Below are positions 1-9,941 of a stretch of 64,000 nucleotides of DNA, piece after piece. The notes beneath the pieces were generated by a model. The model worked only from the letters and a program-made list of their open reading frames with translations, made no database searches and was not told the origin of the DNA. Position 1 is the first letter of the stretch; every line of letters starts with the position of its first letter. Both the position numbers and the translations under genes were made by a program. The stretch is from Primula veris (lineage: Eukaryota > Streptophyta > Magnoliopsida > Ericales > Primulaceae), in assembly GCA_963682055.1 (NCBI GenBank), contig OY821741.1:12839197-12903196 (forward strand), written 5' to 3'.

Positions 1-451
1 TAATCCAAAACAACACTGTTACAATGAATTAGTAACTACTGAGAGTAACTGTCAAATTCTAAAAAGTGACAGTTTTAGCCCAAACAAAGTTGAAAAAAAT
101 GCAAAACACAGAAAACCCAACTCAAAAATAATCCAAAACAACAATCTTACAGTGAATTAATGCATGGATCTACAGGCATTGAGTTGGATCGGGGTATTGA
201 AGTGTTTCTCTCACTAGAATGTATATGCAGATATATATGTATGTATAGATATATATATATAGAGAGAGAGAGAGAGGGAGATTGAATGGAAGCACGAGCA
301 ACAAGCACTAACAACTAACTTGTTTCGATACCTTTTTTTCTTCTTTTCTTCTTCTTTTCCTCGTCAACAAGCTTCTTACTCTCTTTCTCTCTCTATATCT
401 ATATCTATAATTATGTGTGTATTTATGCTATGTCTATTGTCTAATATATTT

Positions 452-1139
452 TATCCTTGTATTATTTATCGTCTAATCACTAAATTTATCTTAATTTATG
501 TGATTAATATCAAAAATGGATTACCTAGTTTCGCTACAAAAAATATCATTTTATCATCATACGTGTTTTGTGTATAAATTGAACTGATTGTCGCAAAATT
601 TAATAACTGTTTTACAAGCGTCAGTTAATTTAATATAATTTAGCAACAAGACATTTTGATTCTTTTATTCGTCTTCTATTTCTGTCGTCAACACATTTGT
701 ATTCTATTTCTCTCAACATCTAATCTTTGATTCTTGTATTATTTGAGTATTTATTCTCTAATCACTAAATTTATCTTGTTTTATCTCTAGTTTCCTATTT
801 AAAATATTTGGCATACGTTTACTTTTTAAATAATTGTGTGTAGTTATCAGAAAACACGTTTACTGTTTAAAATATTATGTTTTTTGTTTCACGCTTCGTA
901 TCATTTCACGTGTAAACTTTTAAAAAAAATAATTTTTTCCCGTTTCCGTTTCTCAATTGATACTGTTTTGCTTCTTTGTTCTTCTATTTTCTTTTCATCT
1001 ACAAGTTTCTACTCTCTTTCTCTCTATATATCTATATAGAGATATTTATGTGTGTCTATATATGTGTGTTTTTATATAATGTCTATTTATCTAATATTTG
1101 GTCCTTGTATTATTTGAGTATTTTATTCTCTAATCACTA
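452..1139 (+). repeat. Three dispersed copies of a ~40-bp phrase
   Basis: A phrase containing CTTGTATTATTTGAGTATTT and CTCTAATCACTA occurs near 452-490, 733-780 and 1101-1139. The first and third copies are preceded by similar pyrimidine and ATATCT tracts. This looks like an old local duplication. No coding or mobile-element signature accompanies it. Confidence 0.6.
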
Positions 1140-1924
1140 GTTTTTATTTTATGAGTAGCAAAAATGGGTTCTTCTGTTTATCACAAAACTCGTTTCTCGT
1201 TTCAAAAACTGTATTTTTTGTATATCGGTTCATGCTTCTTGTTTCACATTTCACGATATTTGTAAGTTTTTTTTTCTCTCTTTACTTTCACATATCTATT
1301 TTGCTTCATGCTTCGGTTTTCTTTGACGACGACTACAGGTTGAACTATATTTCTGTTTGATTAAAAAAAACTAAATACCATTCAATCGCACTTTTATAGT
1401 ACGAGGAAACAAATGATTCATTCGCCTATAATTTTTTTGGATTTTATTACAACTGAAAAATGCACTATCATTATTACAATGTGAGAAGACAAACAAGAAA
1501 CACAAAAATAGCAACGAGATCGTAAATAATGAAGATTATAAGCAAACACGAAGGATATAAGTAGCATATAGCCCTTAAATAGTACCAATGGTAATTATAT
1601 TTTCGCTTCGGCTTGGATAATATAAAAAAAAAATTGGATCCTGGCCATGATTGTAAAATCAGAGAGGACCAGAAGTGTTATAGTTGGAATTAAGGGTACA
1701 AGACAAGAATTTGAGGGGCCTAATAAGTGCATATATTAGTGTACTAATGAGTAATAAACAACGACGTGGATCATTAATTAAAAAAAACCGACGTGATAGT
1801 ACAGCTTTGAGCAAGGATCTAGTAGTTACAAATTATTTTGCTTAAGTTAAATGAACTGATTAATTATTTATGAGTTGAAAGTTACATTAGATTATATTAT
1901 ATAAATGATATTAATATTCCTCGT

Positions 1925-2500
1925 GCTGTTGGCTTGGTTTATGGGTTGGTTTGATGTGGATTTTGTTTTTCTATCCTTTTGACACTTCAATAAAGACAAC
2001 CCAACAACAAAGCTTGCTATCTGCATTTTATTCGTGTTTATTTTTTTTTATGTTTACATAACTATAGAGTTTAACCTAGTATTCCTTTTTATTTTTCCTT
2101 TTGACTAGTTAATTAACTATAGATATTAGATTGATAGGTCAAGACATCTTTTGTTGAAATTTGAAAGACTATTTTCACATCATGATGTACAGCAAGTATG
2201 GTCCAAATTTAAATAAATTGACATATGCTGTCAATTCCTTTTAGTTTGCTGCTATCAAGTTAATTATAAAAAGAAATCCTAATTTAACATGTAAAGATTG
2301 TCTACTACGAGTTAATAATTTTAACTCGTAGTAAACAATATACAGTAATATCAATATGAGCTTAAACACATATTTTCTTTAAACGTATTATCAGTTGTTG
2401 TTGGTTTGGTTCACTAATGAATTGGAAATGGATTTTGGGGTTTTATCTTTTGACACTTCAGAAAAAGACATGCCAACAGCAAAGTTTGATATATGCATTT
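1925..2500 (+). repeat. Pair of diverged ~110-bp direct repeats
   Basis: The segment near 1925-2035 and the one near 2394-2500 share a series of phrases in the same order: TTGGTTTGGTT-like, TTTTGACACTTCA, AAAGACA and CAACAGCAAAG-like, then TATATGCATTT-like. They are about 470 bp apart. I read this as a diverged local duplication of unknown origin. Confidence 0.55.
2303..2333. repeat. Perfect 13-bp inverted repeat
   Basis: Arms TACTACGAGTTAA and TTAACTCGTAGTA flank a 5-nt loop. No gene lies nearby, so a terminator role is not supported. It could be a remnant of a small fold-back element. Confidence 0.6.
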
Positions 2501-3576
2501 ACTAATGCTAATTACATAGTGTAGCTATGTAACATTAAAAACAATGCAATTTAACTAGTCAAAAAGGGACCAAGCTAGATGGAATTTTCAAAGTGGACTA
2601 TCTTATCAGAAAAGATGCTTGAGAGTTGAGAAAGTATAAAATATTGCATGGGATGGATATCAACATCAATGGTACTCTTCATTAAAAAGAATGAGTGAGA
2701 TATCTTTTCTTCAAATATCATACTAACATTATTAAGCAGAAAACATAATTAGTTGCTGAACTTGTGGAGCAAAAATTTGAAATTTAATTTAGCTATAGCG
2801 TCCAAAGTCAAATTTTATAACTACTGCCAGAACTCGGACGTCTATTGTCGAAGTTGGTTATTGCTTGGCTGATAGTCACTCGAGTTTGCAGGAGCTCTTT
2901 GTCGGAGTTGGCTCGAATAAGTCGAGAGTTCAATGCACTGCAACCATCCGTCTTTGGACTTATTGACGATAGATATGATCATTTGTTCGTTTTGTCAAAT
3001 TAATTATATGATCAATGAAGTGAATTTTGAAGCCATTCAACTTCAAACACGTTTTTTCATGGTTATGTTCAACGTAACGGTTTTATACAGTTTACTAAAT
3101 TAGTTCCAAGTGTAGTTTCATTTACTTGAGTAATCTGGTTTTAACGTTAAATTATTCACTTCTTATTCTCATGAGAAAAGAAGTTAGCTCTATTATTGAG
3201 AATATGTACATTTATCTTTTATCGCCCCATTTTTATATATAGGCACCTTGTATAGAGACCAACTAAATACTCAAATCTCTATTGATACAAGATAAGAACT
3301 CACTAGAAGAATTACACGTTTTAATCATTATTTCAATTATCTCAAATACTCTCGGGTTATTTTGTTATAAAATTATATTTGAAAATTTATACTATTTCAT
3401 AAACACAACGTCTTCTATTCAAATATAATATAATAAAATTAGAGTATTACTCACATAAAAAAAAATGGTCTTTTTTTTTAATAAAAAATAATCTTATTTG
3501 AAAATAAATTGATTTTAAATAGAACTCTAAAATAAAGATTAGTTATTCATGTTGGAAAACTTTTTGTTAAGATACA

Positions 3577-4050
3577 GAGCGTCCACAATAGTTTTGTTAA
3601 CTTTTTATTGTTAACTAGTAACACGATAGTTTTGTTAACTTTTATTGTTAACTAGTGACACGTAATCATTTAAAAAACTATTAAATGACACATATGCATA
3701 TTAAGTTAAACAACCACATTGGTTTTAAATTTAACAATGTTATCTATTTAAATTAAAATTTAATTATTCAAAATATAGTAATATGGATAGATGCTGTGAG
3801 AAAATAAATAGTTGTATGGTAGAGATAGAAAAGATATGCGTGCAAAATAGCAGTTAATTGTGGGTGTGTGTTAGATTTTTTTGTCATGTCATCAACTAAT
3901 AAGAATTAAAAAGATTGTTATATTTAATAATATTTTTAACATCTATAAAGTTAGCACACACTTTAACACACCTAATAGGGAGACAAAATTGCATTGTTAC
4001 CTAATATTTTTAATTAACAATAGAGATAATAAAACTATTGTAGATGCTTT
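3577..4050. mobile_element. MITE-like element with GAGCGTCCACAATAG ends
   Basis: The left end reads GAGCGTCCACAATAGTTTTG. The right end is its imperfect inverse, ending ACTATTGTAGATGCTTTT. A second element with the same type of ends lies at 12659-13037, which supports a family. Near the left end a 42-bp unit containing TTTTGTTAAC and TTGTTAACTAGT is present twice (about 3593-3663). The target duplication is unclear, so superfamily is not assigned. Confidence 0.5.
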
Positions 4051-4731
4051 TAGATTAGTGCATAAATACCCACTTGGATTCATTGTAAAACTTGTTTGAT
4101 CATAACAATACATTTAACATTTTATAACCTTTGTCGTTCAATCAAAGAGTCGAGAGAAAAGTTCATTTCTCATAAACTATTATAATCGCCTAGCTAAAAA
4201 CTTTGTGTTTAGCGTTATTGTTTTATAGTAACTCTGCCCCTAAGGAAGAAGGGTTGTAATGGATATCTCTGCCTAAATGAAAATGAAGGGAAGTTGTAAA
4301 AGAATAGTTGGACAAAATTTCAAGCTCCGGTTAAATCTGGGGACTGGACGTAGTTTATTGTTAAGGCGAAACATGATAATTCGTTGCGGAATCTACTTTA
4401 TGATGTGTACTTTCTAATACTTTTTTTTTTTGGGATGAAATTTGAAGCTCTAATTGATATCCAAAAACATAATAAAAATAATATAGTTACTCCAATAATC
4501 CACAATTCAAAGGGACTATCTAATGGAAATGGATGAAAATAGTAGCGACTATCAAATAACCAAACATAAAAAATTTAATTCAATTCTAGTAGTCTTAGGT
4601 AAATACACGGACAAAAAAACGCTTAACGTATGTAATGGTCGGGTCCCGTAATGAGTTCATCACCTATCTTAATCACGAACCTGCTAATGATGGTTTCCAT
4701 AGCCATAGCCATGAAAAGGATTATTAAATTT

Positions 4732-5160
4732 ATGAGGATATTGGCATGCTGTGTTGACTTAGGTTCCTTTATTGCTCGTATTAGGCCATTAATGAGCTTT
4801 CTCAAATGGGTTTTGTGTCATGTCGGGTTTATCCAGAGCCTGGTTGCTCGAGTTACGTGACCACAAGGTGCTTTCATTGCTCATATTAAGTCACGGTTGA
4901 ACATGCCCATGTGGGTTTTATGTCATACCAGGTTAAACTAGAGCCTGATTGCTCGAATTACGTGACCATGAGGTGTCTTCATTGGTCACATTAAGCCACT
5001 CCTGAGCATACACATGCGGGTTTTGTGCCATACCAGGTTGAGCCAGAGCCTGGTTGTTCGAATTATATGACCATGAGCTACATTCATTTCTCATATTGCA
5101 CTCCAGAGCATGCTCATGTGGGTTTTTGTGTCATATCAGGTTAAGCCAGAGCCTGTTTGT
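4732..5160 (+). repeat. Four-copy ~105-bp tandem repeat
   Basis: The landmark GAGCCTG recurs at 4836, 4941, 5046 and 5149, giving periods of 105, 105 and 103 bp. Each unit also carries a TTGCTCGA-like phrase, GTGACCA, TTCATT with CTCATATT, and a GTGTCAT-like phrase. Units differ by scattered substitutions. Reading frames are not kept between units, so this looks non-coding. Between 4051 and 4732 I see nothing else recognisable. Confidence 0.8.
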
Positions 5161-5213
5161 TCATGTAAGACATATTATGAGGATTGTTTATAAAAGACAT
5201 GTTGAGAATTCAA

Positions 5214-5749
5214 CTAAATTTTTTTCAAGTAAATCTTTTTTTTCGAATCCATAACATTATCAACATACTTTTCGTTTTCAAAAACTATATTTGTGTACCT
5301 ACGACCGTTAGATTCTTGAAAGATTACGACATCCTCGATATGACCAAACTTATGAAAACAAGTAAGAAGGTCGTCCTCGATAGCATGTTTTGGAATAGAA
5401 TTCAGCTTAATCTTATTTTTCCCCAACTCAATTTCTCTGGATTCATCATACTCCCGTATCTCAGCTTTATGAGCTCTATGAATAGAATAAGATGTCCCAT
5501 GAACTAATCGTTTACCCAATTTGAATCAAAAAAATGAGAATGTTTCAAAACCAAATAAATGGACGAATCATTTTCATACCAAGCAAGATGTTCTTTCTTT
5601 TAATTTTCGGATAATTTTTTGTAAAAGTAATCAATAAATACAATCTCATCGTAAAATGAGAAGTGCTTCTTCACATATGCTTCCCTATCTTTTAGGTTCT
5701 CGGGAATACCGGTAATGATAGTATAATTGAATTTGTGGTTTTCCGTCAT
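5214..5749 (-). pseudogene. Relic of an RNA-recognition-motif protein (two RRM-like pieces)
   Basis: Two minus-strand pieces look like successive RRMs. The upper piece (5749 down to 5600, 49 codons) reads ITGIPENLKDREAYVKKHF, like RNP2 plus helix 1. The lower piece (5519 down to 5214) contains KLNSIPKHAIEDDLLTCFHK, then a strand ending VVIFQE, then RRYTNIVFENEKYVDNVM, the beta2-beta3-helix2 layout of an RRM. A stop codon at 5600-5602 and a frame change separate them. Aromatic RNP1 residues are weak. RRM assignment rests on pattern only, and a live but intron-split gene is not excluded. It may belong to the same locus as the relic at 5913-6333. Confidence 0.45.
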
Positions 5750-5912
5750 ATTGGTCTACGAATAGCCGTGATAAGTTGTTAATAGATTCTGAATTGTTTT
5801 ATAAGGGAAAAGAATCCCAAAATTTCAATTATGTCTTTTTTCGAGGTTTTGTTACAGATAGTAGAGAGAGAGGGATGAGAGGTAGAATAGTTTTTATACT
5901 TATATATCTATA

Positions 5913-6333
5913 TTATAATATCGTATATATTTCTTGGTACTTGACTTGTGCAAAAAAGATTTTTTTTTTCCCAAATGAAATAGGTTCATTTATTGAAAAA
6001 TTCCAATTACAGAGCTTGTTCAATTTCTTGGAATTTTTGAAGAGAATATCCACCATCAGACGTAAAACAGAAACATGAAGAGCAATTGGGGAAGAATAGC
6101 ACTCGCTAAACTTTCCCACGATTTCACCATTTTTATTCAAAACGGGACAACCTTCAGAACAAGTTTCAAACACGATTCTTCGACATTCTATTATGGAAAT
6201 CTCGGATTGTAACCCATCTTTAAATTTCTTTTCATTTTGGGATGGATATTTTTCTAAGTTAATCTTATACCAAAAAAAACTCAATCTTCGAATAAGTTTT
6301 TCTTCACAAATATCATAGTACTTGTACACTTAC
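5913..6333 (-). pseudogene. Downstream half of a split gene, trypsin-like C-terminal pattern
   Basis: An open frame of about 138 codons reads leftward from the edge of the retrotransposon. Near its middle it has SEGCPVLNKNGEIVGKFS. In position and spacing this resembles the SGGPVLN-KGEVVGI segment of trypsin-like (S1C/DegP-type) proteases, but the catalytic serine region is altered to EGCP. The other half lies across the element at 11197-11427. The frame ends with two stops near 5913. The family call is tentative. What is firm is that an open frame abuts the insertion on both sides. Confidence 0.4.
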
Positions 6334-6566
6334 TGTTGAACTTAGAGTTCAATAATGATTTTGATTATAACTTTGATTATGTCTTTAATGATTTTACGAT
6401 TTCGATGATATAATGCTTGTCTTTTCCAAAAGAATTAAATGAAAATTTCAGAATGCCAGAAAGATAGAGCACAGAAAAACGAAGCCACAGGTTCAGACGG
6501 AACCAAAATCGGAGCTAAAACGAAGAAGATACAAGCTTTCAAAGAAAACCGAGACTAGAAGAAAAA

Positions 6567-6711
6567 CGACCGATCGACTGGACAAAAACGACCGATCGTT
6601 TTTTGTCCAAATTCTTCCAGTGAGTCCATTGGAAAAACGACCGCTCGTTTTCAGAAACGACCGATCATTTTCTGAAAAACGACCGATCGTCTGTTGAAAA
6701 ACGACCGATCG
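6567..6711 (+). repeat. CGACCGATCG motif array in LTR
   Basis: Copies start at 6567, 6589, 6638, 6658, 6680 and 6702. Two are variants: CGACCGCTCG at 6638 and CGACCGATCA at 6658. Spacings are 22, 49, 20, 22 and 22 bp, mostly two DNA helical turns. Each motif contains the palindrome CGATCG and three CpG sites. Position well upstream of the TATA-like box suggests U3 enhancer sites, but that is inference. Confidence 0.85.
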
Positions 6712-7356
6712 TTTTCTGCAGTTTTCGAAAACAGCTTTTCAGCTTATTCTGGAAAGTTGCTTAAAACCACTGAATAAAAGCCTCAACCACTACCAATGGT
6801 CATATTCGAAAAACAGACTTTGCTGGGCATAAAACCAACCCAAATCTCTCTTCCAAACTCACTTATTATCAACCAATTACAAAACAATCAATCCTCCAAC
6901 CTCTCTCAATAAAAACCCTAAAAATCACCATTTTGGTGAATATATTCGAGAAAGAGGAAAATCAAGGAGAAAGAGATTCAAGCTTGATCATCATCAAAAA
7001 CTCACAAATTATCTTATTAAGAAGCAATTAGATTAGTGAGTGTAGTTACATTTTTGTAACAAAATTGTATCGAGTAAAATATAAACTCATTTGTGAGCGA
7101 GTGATCGGGTAGAGGCTTTGTAAGCAAGTGAAGCTTAAAAGCTCTAGGTCTTTTCATTCGGGTACTCATAAATTGAGGGGGAGTCGTTGACTCATAGTCG
7201 TGTTCTTTTGCACTTGTATCAAGAATAGGAACCTCGGGTAGAGGGTGAGCCAATCGGTCGATTGAGCTCGATAGGATTTGTAATATCCGCAAGAAGATTT
7301 TTAGTGAAATACTCGGTAGTACCGAGGAGAGGATGTAGGCGCGTTTGCCGAACCTC

Positions 7357-7363
7357 TATAAAT
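7357..7363 (+). promoter_or_regulatory. Possible LTR TATA box
   Basis: TATAAAT in the context CCTCTATAAATCGCGG is the best TATA match in the downstream part of the LTR and is conserved in the other LTRs of the family. A start about 30 bp downstream would leave an R-U5 of about 200 bp. Confidence 0.4.
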
Positions 7364-7590
7364 CGCGGTGTCAATTCCTTTCCCTTACTTTTACTTTACG
7401 CAACTTATTTTATTGCTTATTTTCTTGTTTGCGTTTAGTAATCCTAGCAATTCATTAACTCTTGTTAAAACGCTTAAGCTTAGAATTGCATTAGTTGGGT
7501 GGTTAGTTGCTTAAAATTTTAATTAGGCGAAAAGCGCCAAAAACGTTATTCACCCCCCCTCTAAGTTTTAGCCGCACCAGGGCCAACAAT

Positions 7591-7602
7591 TGGTATCAGA
7601 GC
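7591..7602 (+). other. tRNA-Met primer binding site
   Basis: TGGTATCAGAGC matches the 3' end complement of plant initiator tRNA-Met, the usual minus-strand primer of plant Copia elements. It lies two bases after the LTR end. Confidence 0.95.
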
Positions 7603-7650
7603 CGAGGCTCTTGCATATAGGAATCTAACGATTTAAGAGTTAAGATCCCG

Positions 7651-9669
7651 ATGGCTAATTTGTACAATTTCGCATCCGGCATAGCTTTATCCCCTAATAC
7701 TCCACCTTATTTCGATGGGATAAACTATGGTTATTGGAAAGATAGGATGAGCATTTTCCTACAAAGCTATAATGTTAATCTTTGGAAGATTATTAAAGTA
7801 GGATATTCCGCTCCTAAATCCGAAAATAGCGAGAACCAAATCCCCGTAGAGGACCTAGATAACGCTCAACTAGAAGCCTATTCTACGAACGCCAAAGCGA
7901 TGTATGCTATTGTTTGTGCCGTTTCTCCTAACGAGTACAACAAAATTTCCGCTTGTAAAACCGCTAAGGGTATGTGGGATAAGCTAGTAGTAATGCATGA
8001 AGGGACTAACCAAGTTAAGGATTGCAAACTCCAACTATTAGTTCATGACTACGAGCTTTTTAAAATGAGCGAGGGTGAAACTATTTCCGATATGCTTGCT
8101 AGATTTACTACTATTACTAACGGATTAACATCTCTTGGTAAGCATTTATCTTGTAAGGAAATGGTCTCAAAGGTGATTCGGAGCTTACCGAAGGAATGGG
8201 AACCAAAGGTCACCGCAATTCAAGAGGCGCACGACATGAACACCTACTCTCTTGATGCATTGACGGGTTCACTCATTACTCACGAGATCACCCTCAATAG
8301 TCACAAGCCAATCTCAAAAAGGAAGGAGATAGCTTTCAAAGAAACAACTTGTGACGAAAGCGATGAGCTATCCAAGGACGACAAAGATTCAATGCAAATC
8401 ATTCGAATCGTCAAGGAAATACTCAAGCTAAAAGACCAACGCAAACATAAAGGTAAATCGTCAAATAATTCAATTTATTCTAACGATTTTGTTTGCTATA
8501 CTTGTGGCAAGGAAGGACACATGGCGAGAGATTGCACCAAGAATCGCAAGAGCAAAGGCAAGAAGAAAATATCCGCTTTAAGCTCTAGCGATAGCTCCGA
8601 CCAAGATGAAGTCGCACACCTTGGTTGCTATGTGGCCTTGGAAGACAACATTGAGCCAAACCAATCGTCCTCAAGCGAAAGTGAAAGCGAAGCCGATGAG
8701 GTAAATGATCTATCTTATGATGAATTACTTCATATGTGCGATATTTATTCCAAAAAATTTCCTAAGCTTGTCGAAAAGGTCGACTCTCTTAAAAGGATAA
8801 ATTCTTCTCTCAATGAAGAAATAAGATCCTTGAAAAGAGATAAAATTGAAAATAAGTCTATTCCGACATCGTCATTCTCTTTACATGATATAGATGACGA
8901 AAAGAAAGACTTAAAAGATAAAAACGAGTTTTTAAAAACCGAGAATGACTCTTTGAAAAATAAAAACGATGAGCTTGTCATTACGGTAAAGAAACTCGAG
9001 TTAACAATCTCAAGGTTTTCCAAAGGGAAAACCGTGTTGGACGAAATTTTGAGTTGTCAAAAAGATGTTAATGACAAAAGCGGTTTGGGTTTCAATTGCA
9101 ACACTAGTAGTTCAAGCACAACCCGCTTTGTCAAATCTCCTAGCTTGTCTACAACTCCTATTCCGCCTATACAAAAGGTTGTTTTTACACAAGGGAGCAC
9201 TTCAAGAGTTTTGCCGAACTCTTGTAATAATAGAAGAGGTTTAGGTTTTCAAACCAAAACCGCTCATCATACTTCTAAAACTTCCTACAAAAAGTCGCAT
9301 AGTTCTCGTTATACAAAACAATCTATGCATTGTATACATTGTAGTAGAAATGAGCATAATTCTTCTAAATGCCCAAATCGCTTTCATGTTAGTAGAAGCG
9401 ATTTGAAATGGGTAGTAAAGACCCAAGCCACTAACAATGTCGGACTCAAAAGAAATTGGGGACCAAAGGACAAAACTTGTGTTGTAGGTATCTCCATTCA
9501 AAAGGAGAAAATCAACAAGTGGTTGGCAACACCGAAAAAAGTCGTGGAAGTCAAGAAGATCGACTCCACCATCAAGAATGAAGTGCCATTGATCGACAAA
9601 GGTGGAAGGCATACCAACAAATGGTACCACCTATTTGGAATCGGCAACGCTCAATGCAAATGCCATTAG
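7651..9669 (+). CDS. gag: Copia gag polyprotein, 672 aa, two zinc knuckles
   Basis: This would form the particle shell and package element RNA. The ATG at 7651 follows the primer binding site by about 50 bases. Residues 1-60 have the FDGINYGYWKDRM entry seen in plant Copia gag. Residues ~100-210 are a UBN2-type gag domain (MWDKL, LARFTTI, SLPKEWEP). A CX2CX4HX4C zinc knuckle, CYTCGKEGHMARDC, is at 282-295. A Lys/Glu/Asn-rich coiled-coil stretch spans ~365-455. A second CX2CX4HX4C knuckle, CIHCSRNEHNSSKC, is at ~561-574. The frame stops after a Cys/His tail just where a protease active site would be expected. It is 72 residues shorter than its relative at 44793-47027, mainly in the coiled coil. 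There are no internal stops, so it could still be translated. Confidence 0.92.
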   Translation: MANLYNFASGIALSPNTPPYFDGINYGYWKDRMSIFLQSYNVNLWKIIKVGYSAPKSENSENQIPVEDLDNAQLEAYSTNAKAMYAIVCAVSPNEYNKISACKTAKGMWDKLVVMHEGTNQVKDCKLQLLVHDYELFKMSEGETISDMLARFTTITNGLTSLGKHLSCKEMVSKVIRSLPKEWEPKVTAIQEAHDMNTYSLDALTGSLITHEITLNSHKPISKRKEIAFKETTCDESDELSKDDKDSMQIIRIVKEILKLKDQRKHKGKSSNNSIYSNDFVCYTCGKEGHMARDCTKNRKSKGKKKISALSSSDSSDQDEVAHLGCYVALEDNIEPNQSSSSESESEADEVNDLSYDELLHMCDIYSKKFPKLVEKVDSLKRINSSLNEEIRSLKRDKIENKSIPTSSFSLHDIDDEKKDLKDKNEFLKTENDSLKNKNDELVITVKKLELTISRFSKGKTVLDEILSCQKDVNDKSGLGFNCNTSSSSTTRFVKSPSLSTTPIPPIQKVVFTQGSTSRVLPNSCNNRRGLGFQTKTAHHTSKTSYKKSHSSRYTKQSMHCIHCSRNEHNSSKCPNRFHVSRSDLKWVVKTQATNNVGLKRNWGPKDKTCVVGISIQKEKINKWLATPKKVVEVKKIDSTIKNEVPLIDKGGRHTNKWYHLFGIGNAQCKCH

Positions 9670-9927
9670 CGAGCGGACTCAACATCACATAGTCGGTATA
9701 CTCTAATCTATAATATCTACATATATGTGATTAGTTGGGTAATATGCATAATAATAACATTTTTCATGTCTTGGTTTTTCGTTGAAAACCCTCCACATTA
9801 ACCCCATTTTTTTTTAATGCATTTTGATAATGCCAAAGGGGGAGAAAAATGATAATTGTTGTAAATGCGTTTTATTTAAATGGAGGAGATATTTTTCTTG
9901 TAAAATCATCATTAGTTTGTCATAATC

Positions 9928-9940
9928 AAAATGGGGGAGA
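9928..9940 (+). other. Polypurine tract
   Basis: AAAATGGGGGAGA lies directly before the 3' LTR and is the expected plus-strand primer. A second G-rich purine run, AAAGGGGGAGAAAAATG, occurs about 90 bp upstream near 9835-9851. It is conserved in the other copy. Confidence 0.85.
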
Positions 9941-9941
9941 T

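Larger units (their letters stand above)
1..3576. other. Gene-free AT-rich intergenic DNA
   Basis: I find no conserved protein or RNA gene here. Open frames are short, low-complexity and rich in Phe, Ser and Leu from pyrimidine runs. There are TA and GA microsatellites around 230-280 and 1020-1070. A short phrase at 1-29 recurs near 128-160. The repeats that can be delimited are listed separately. Confidence 0.7.
6334..7588 (+). repeat. 5' LTR of Copia copy 1
   Basis: The LTR runs from TGTTGAACTTAGAG to GGGCCAACA and matches 9942-11196 in length exactly. It carries a six-copy CGACCGATCG array (6567-6711). A possible TATA box lies 225 bp before its end. Confidence 0.95.

Noticed and set aside
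320..577. 85-codon Phe/Ser-rich frame
   Set aside because: Made of pyrimidine and TATC microsatellite sequence; low complexity.
7017..7292. 91-codon antisense frame in the 5' LTR of copy 1
   Set aside because: LTR shadow; no conserved domain and no ATG context of note.
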